Origin: Terriglobales bacterium | GTDB taxonomy: Bacteria; Acidobacteriota; Terriglobia; Terriglobales; Acidobacteriaceae | Assembly (NCBI GenBank): GCA_035454605.1 | Contig: DATIGQ010000137.1 | Span: 1 to 43,211, forward strand | Direction: 5' to 3' | DNA: 43,211 nt | Part shown: positions 39,582 through 43,211 of the stretch, piece by piece | Position numbering within the stretch: position 1 is the stretch's first letter | Layout of the letters: each line of letters opens with the position of its first letter | Made by a program: the position numbers and the translations under genes | Notes under the pieces: model-generated | Database searches by the model: none | Told to the model about the DNA's origin: nothing | Seen by the model: only the letters and a program-made list of their open reading frames with translations

Positions 39582-40922
39582 TTACGGCACGTACTTGGTG
39601 AGCCCGGGCAGGGTCTTGGCGATGTCGTTGTAGATCACGATGGCGGCGAACAGCACCAGGAAGACGAACGCCGCCTGGTAGATGCGTTCCTTGATGTTGA
39701 TACTGATGTCGCGCCGCATGGCGCTCTCGATCAGCAACATGAGGATGACGCCCCCGTCCAGAATGGGGATGGGGAACAGGTTGAACACGCCCAGGTTGAG
39801 GCTAATCATGGCCATCAGCGTGAGCAGCGGCATCCAGCCCTTTTGACGCGCCGCCGCACCCGCGGCGCCCGCGATGCCGATGGGTCCGTCAATCTGCCGC
39901 AGCGATACCCGGCGCTGCACCAGCCGCTGTGCCAGTTCCACGATCAGCAGGGAGTATTTCTTGTTCTGCTCAAGTGACTTTCCCAACGCCGCCAGGAACG
40001 GCAATTGGTGGACTTCCTGCGGGTCCGAATAGATGCCGATACGATAGAACTGCTCGCCTTCCAGCTCCGCCTTCACCGGCGTCAGCGAGATGTCAAGCTG
40101 ATCCTGCTGGCGCACCAGGTTGACCACCACGGGCTTCTCGCCATTCTGCTGCAAATAGCGCTGCAGGGCCGGCATGGAGCGCATGGGGACGCCATTCAGC
40201 CCTACGATCTCGTCACCCGGCTGAATGCCGGCTTTTTCGGCGGGCAGTCCCGGCTCCAGGGCGGTCACGGTATTGGGCTTGTCCGGCAGCAGGCCCAGGC
40301 TGCCGACTTCCGAGGGGCCAACGGCGTCCGGGCGGATGGTCTTCACCAGTAGCTGGTCGCCGCGCTTCAGGGTGACCTCGATGGGCTGGTTGGGGCTGAG
40401 CATCACCTGCGGGAACACCTGCTCCCACGTCGGGTTCTCGATGCCATCGATCTTGACGATGAGGTCACCCGCCTCGAACCCGGCCTTGGCGGCGGCGGAG
40501 TCTTCCAGCACCCAACCGATGAGGGCGGGCTTGTCCAGGAAGACCGGGTGCTCGTAGCGCACCATGAAGACGCCCGTAAGCAGGGCTACGGACAACACGA
40601 TGTTCATGCACGGCCCGGCCAGTGCGATGAGCAACCGCTGCCAGCGCGGATGCGACATGAACTCGTAGGGCGCCCCGCTGACTTGATCCATGGGGTTCTC
40701 GCCCGCCATCTTGACGTAGCCGCCCAGCGGGATAGCGCTGATGCGGTAGTCGGTATCGCCGCGCTTCACGCCCCACAGCCTCTTGCCGAATCCGACCGAG
40801 AACACTTCCACCCGCACGCCAAACAGCTTGGCGACCGCGAAGTGGCCCCACTCGTGCACCAGGATCATGACCCCGAGCACGACCGCCACCGAGACGATGT
40901 TGCTGAAAAGGATTTCGATCAC
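39582..40922 (-). CDS. rseP: RseP-type site-2 intramembrane metalloprotease
   Basis: A 446-residue membrane-embedded zinc protease that cleaves single-span substrates such as anti-sigma factors during envelope stress. The zinc motif HEWGH (H23, E24, H27) is in the first membrane helix, and the third zinc ligand is in NLFPIPILDGG of the C-terminal membrane block. Two PDZ domains lie between (about 115-190 and 205-290; GFEAGDLIVKIDGI and GIQPGDEIVGLNGVP). The start is the GTG at 40922. It ends the uppS-cdsA-dxr-rseP run, 53 bases after dxr. That gap contains two TACAAT boxes in a tandem duplication, so it may also have its own promoter. Confidence 0.95.
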   Translation of the reverse strand: MIEILFSNIVSVAVVLGVMILVHEWGHFAVAKLFGVRVEVFSVGFGKRLWGVKRGDTDYRISAIPLGGYVKMAGENPMDQVSGAPYEFMSHPRWQRLLIALAGPCMNIVLSVALLTGVFMVRYEHPVFLDKPALIGWVLEDSAAAKAGFEAGDLIVKIDGIENPTWEQVFPQVMLSPNQPIEVTLKRGDQLLVKTIRPDAVGPSEVGSLGLLPDKPNTVTALEPGLPAEKAGIQPGDEIVGLNGVPMRSMPALQRYLQQNGEKPVVVNLVRQQDQLDISLTPVKAELEGEQFYRIGIYSDPQEVHQLPFLAALGKSLEQNKKYSLLIVELAQRLVQRRVSLRQIDGPIGIAGAAGAAARQKGWMPLLTLMAMISLNLGVFNLFPIPILDGGVILMLLIESAMRRDISINIKERIYQAAFVFLVLFAAIVIYNDIAKTLPGLTKYVP

Positions 40923-40929
40923 GGAATCA

Positions 40930-40980
40930 GTTCGCTACCTCTATTGTACCGATATTGTACCGAAGTTCCCGTTCGCTACC
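40930..40980. repeat. Nested direct repeats between dxr and rseP
   Basis: TATTGTACCGA is duplicated in tandem (40942-40952 and 40953-40963), and GTTCGCTACC flanks the region at 40930-40939 and 40971-40980. On the minus strand the duplication gives two TACAAT boxes 11 bases apart; the nearer ends 20 bases before the rseP GTG. The outer copy overlaps the dxr stop codon. Confidence 0.6.
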
Positions 40981-42175
40981 TTGCGGCGCGGGAGGCCGCG
41001 GCACGGCCGCCGGCCCGGCCGGCCACCTGCTCCCGGGCTTGCCTGCGGGCCTCGGCGTCCATGGCCAGAACCTGCTTAATAGATTCCGGAGGGACCGCCT
41101 TTGTTGCATCCAGGACCCTCTCAATCGTACGGGGGATCTCGTCAAAGCGGATGTCGCCGTCCAGAAACGCGGCCACCGCCACCTCGTCAGCGGCATTCAG
41201 GGCTACCGTTTTGGCCCCTCCGGCCTCCGCCGCCTGGTAGGCCAGGGCCAGACAAGGGAACTTTGCCATGTCCGGGGGGCGAAAATCCAGATGACGAAGG
41301 TCACCCAGGGGCATCTGCAGGTCACTCTCCACGCGCTCCGGGTACGTGAGTGCATAAAGAATGGGCAGGCGCATGTCGGTCACCGAAAGCTGCGCCAGGA
41401 TGCTGCCATCCACGAACTCCACCATGGAATGCACCGTGCTTTGCGGATGCACCAGGACTTCCACGTGAGCAGGCGGCAAGCCGAACAACCGGCAGGCCTC
41501 GATCACCTCGAAGCCCTTGTTCATCAGCGTGGCCGAGTCAATGGTGATGCGCCGGCCCATCTTCCAGGTGGGATGGTTCAAGGCTTGCTCCACCGTGATG
41601 CCGGGAAACTCGCTGAGGGGAACGTCCAGGAACGGTCCCCCGGAAGCCGTGAGCCACACGCGCCGGACCTCGGCCAGCCGGCCGCCGCGCATGCACTGGT
41701 GGACCGCATTGTGTTCGCTGTCGATGGGCAGCAGCGGCTTGCCTTGCTTCTTCGCCTCAGCCGTAAGCAGTTCGCCGGCCGCCACCAGACACTCCTTGTT
41801 GGCCAGTCCGACCTGCTTGCCTGCCTTCACCGCCTCATAGGTTGCTTCCAGGCCCGCCACGCCCACGATGGCACTGACTACAAAATCGGCTTCGGGGTGG
41901 GTTGCGACCCGGACTGCGCCCTCCGGTCCGCTGGCGACTTCGATAGCCTGCAAGCCCTCGGTTGCCAGCTTGTTGGCCAGCTTCTCCGCGGCTTCGGCCG
42001 TGGCCATCGAAACCATGCGCGGCTTCCACCGCTTGGCTTGGGCGAACGCCGCTTCGACGTTACCTCCCGCAGCCAGCGACACCACGGCGAACCGCTCGGG
42101 ATAGCGTTCGACAATGCTGAGCGTGCTGTTCCCGATGGAGCCGGTCGAGCCCAAGATGGCGATGCGCTTGGTCAA
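40976..42175 (-). CDS. dxr: 1-deoxy-D-xylulose 5-phosphate reductoisomerase (MEP pathway)
   Basis: A 399-residue NADPH- and metal-dependent enzyme that converts DXP to MEP, the first committed step of the MEP pathway and the target of fosmidomycin. The N-terminal nucleotide motif GSTGSIG is present. The metal/substrate block is LPIDSEHNAVHQ, followed by LTASGGPF, and HPTWKMGRRITIDSATLMNK carries the DXP-binding residues. Length is typical. The C-terminus ends in a short Ala/Arg-rich tail (AGRAGGRAAASRAAR), which is unusual and may be an extension. It follows cdsA by 16 bases and precedes rseP by 53, the classical bacterial order. Confidence 0.96.
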   Translation of the reverse strand: MTKRIAILGSTGSIGNSTLSIVERYPERFAVVSLAAGGNVEAAFAQAKRWKPRMVSMATAEAAEKLANKLATEGLQAIEVASGPEGAVRVATHPEADFVVSAIVGVAGLEATYEAVKAGKQVGLANKECLVAAGELLTAEAKKQGKPLLPIDSEHNAVHQCMRGGRLAEVRRVWLTASGGPFLDVPLSEFPGITVEQALNHPTWKMGRRITIDSATLMNKGFEVIEACRLFGLPPAHVEVLVHPQSTVHSMVEFVDGSILAQLSVTDMRLPILYALTYPERVESDLQMPLGDLRHLDFRPPDMAKFPCLALAYQAAEAGGAKTVALNAADEVAVAAFLDGDIRFDEIPRTIERVLDATKAVPPESIKQVLAMDAEARRQAREQVAGRAGGRAAASRAAR

Positions 42176-42191
42176 AGCTGGCCGCTCACCG

Positions 42192-43097
42192 CTAGGACGG
42201 AGGAATGAAGTAGCTGTAGGTGAAAACGAATACTACCATGGCCACCGGGGCAGCGAAGAGCAGCGCATCGATACGGTCCAGCATGCCACCGTGTCCGGGC
42301 AGCGAGCCGCCGGAATCCTTTACGCCTGCGCCCCGCTTGAGAACTGATTCCGCAAGGTCTCCCAGTTGCGCGGCAACATTGATTGCAACAGCAAGCACCA
42401 GCGGGACCCAACTGGGTGGCGCCAGCAGCCCTTGGGAAAGGAAGCCCTGCACCAGGGCCCATTGACTCAACCACTGGCCGATGCGAGGTGCAGACTGGGC
42501 CAGCCCTATGGCCAGGGCGATCGAAGCAATGATCGAAGCGGCCGCCCCTTCCCATGTCTTTTTCGGACTGATACGCGGCGCCATCAGGTGCCTGCCGAAA
42601 GTCCGGCCCACGTAATAGGCGGCGATGTCTCCCGCCCACACCAGGATCAGCAACAGGGCCAGGAAAAACGCGCCCGCCGGTAGCAGCCGGATGAACACAA
42701 TCGAGAGCAACGGAAGCGCGACATAGGGCAAGGCGAAAAGCGAAAGCGCCGCCGCGGGCAGGGTACCCGCCAAGCTCTCGCGTCGGAACCCGGCAATCAG
42801 AAAGAGGAAGGGCGCGCCGTACAGGGCCACCATGGCCACCGCCGCTGGCGCCGCAAGCCAGTTCGAACTGACGCTGCTGCCCTCCAGCCCTAAAGGAACC
42901 AGAAAACACGTCGCAACCAGAAGCAGCGTGAGCCAGCGAAACGGCAGAACCCCATAGTGCGGTAGCAGGTTCAGATATTCCTGGGCGGTCCACAGAGCGA
43001 TCAGCCCGACCAGAATGGCAAAGGTCCACAGCGGCGCGCGAAACACGGCCACGAGCACCAGCGGAATGAGCACCACCGCGGTGGCGACGCGCTTCAT
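42192..43097 (-). CDS. cdsA: Phosphatidate cytidylyltransferase
   Basis: A 301-residue integral-membrane enzyme that makes CDP-diacylglycerol from CTP and phosphatidate, the branch point for phospholipids. It has about eight membrane spans. The CDP-alcohol/CTP motif region reads SPKKTWEGAAAS, and the C-terminal signature is GDLAESVLKRGAGVKDSGG, then LPGHGGMLDRID. The ATG at 43097 lies 3 bases after the uppS stop, so the genes are one transcript. Length is slightly above the E. coli enzyme. Confidence 0.95.
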   Translation of the reverse strand: MKRVATAVVLIPLVLVAVFRAPLWTFAILVGLIALWTAQEYLNLLPHYGVLPFRWLTLLLVATCFLVPLGLEGSSVSSNWLAAPAAVAMVALYGAPFLFLIAGFRRESLAGTLPAAALSLFALPYVALPLLSIVFIRLLPAGAFFLALLLILVWAGDIAAYYVGRTFGRHLMAPRISPKKTWEGAAASIIASIALAIGLAQSAPRIGQWLSQWALVQGFLSQGLLAPPSWVPLVLAVAINVAAQLGDLAESVLKRGAGVKDSGGSLPGHGGMLDRIDALLFAAPVAMVVFVFTYSYFIPPS

Positions 43098-43100
43098 CGC

Positions 43101-43211
43101 TCAGTGCTTGCCGTTGGAAGAGACCAGGCCGCCGTAACGCCGCTCGCGCTTCTGGAACTCGGCGATGGCTTCCAGCAGGTGCCGGCCGCGGAAGTCGGGC
43201 CACAGCGTCTC
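43101..43211 (-). CDS. uppS: Isoprenyl transferase (undecaprenyl diphosphate synthase), C-terminal fragment at window edge
   Basis: The last 36 codons of a minus-strand gene run off the right edge of the window. The visible sequence begins TLWPDFRGRHLLEA and contains FQKRERRYGG, the conserved C-terminal block of cis-prenyltransferases (WPDF, then RRFGG/RRYGG). The enzyme extends isopentenyl units to make the undecaprenyl carrier for cell-wall synthesis. The stop at 43101-43103 is 3 bases from the cdsA start. The rest of the gene, including the catalytic N-terminus, lies outside the window. Confidence 0.88.
   Translation of the reverse strand, partial: ETLWPDFRGRHLLEAIAEFQKRERRYGGLVSSNGKH

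Overview
The window is a G+C-rich, densely coded bacterial chromosome segment of about 40 protein genes. I saw no rRNA, tRNA, CRISPR array or insertion sequence. The gene set suggests an Acidobacteriota (Terriglobia-like) chromosome: eukaryotic-like Ser/Thr kinases with TolB/TPR tails, tandem PilZ proteins, a MacA/DUF4097/permease cluster, a DUF4382 lipoprotein, a divergent membrane pyrophosphatase, and many genes with a -10 box almost touching the start codon. That assignment is inference from gene content, not from a marker gene.

Layout. 1-7.7 kb (+): beta-hydroxyacid dehydrogenase, acyl-lipid/acyl-CoA desaturase, a histidine kinase/OmpR-type regulator pair, a radical SAM protein, and a Ser/Thr kinase with TPRs. 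7.8-11.4 kb (-): a Tat-exported M24-fold protein with degraded metal ligands, a retropepsin-like/SnoaL-like fusion, an HXXEE-type membrane protein and an SDR without the YxxxK motif. 11.4-13.2 kb: a small secreted coiled-coil protein, then a DoxX-like gene divergent from an ECF sigma factor, with mirrored -35 elements between them. 13.2-15.7 kb (-): membrane pyrophosphatase. 15.9-18.7 kb: a more A+T-rich accessory block. It has an HTH regulator divergent from four small genes (ABM-like, small membrane protein, two overlapping unknowns), and two strong palindromes lie in the divergent promoter region. This is the best candidate for something undescribed.

18.9-21.3 kb (+): a second Ser/Thr kinase with TolB-like and TPR regions. 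21.3-26.1 kb (-): an export operon of HlyD/MacA adaptor, DUF4097 repeat protein and two MacB-type permeases, with no ATPase gene in the window. 26.4-29.5 kb (+): a CNNM/CorC-like CBS protein followed tightly by a DppB/DppC-type permease pair without its other subunits. 29.6-32.1 kb (+): a NarL-type two-component system. 32.1-36.5 kb: a small unknown (-), a secreted protein, two PilZ proteins, a DUF72 protein and a 38-residue membrane peptide. 36.5-37.7 kb (-): ispG. 38.0-39.5 kb (+): a DUF4382 lipoprotein. 39.6-43.2 kb (-): the classical envelope/isoprenoid run uppS (partial), cdsA, dxr, rseP.

How it fits together. ispG and dxr supply the MEP isoprenoid pathway, uppS makes the undecaprenyl carrier, cdsA makes CDP-diacylglycerol and rseP performs envelope-stress proteolysis. 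With the desaturase and the export operon, much of the window concerns the envelope. Regulation is dense: two two-component systems, two Ser/Thr kinases, an ECF sigma factor, an HTH regulator and two PilZ proteins. All functional calls rest on motifs read by eye; no database search was run.
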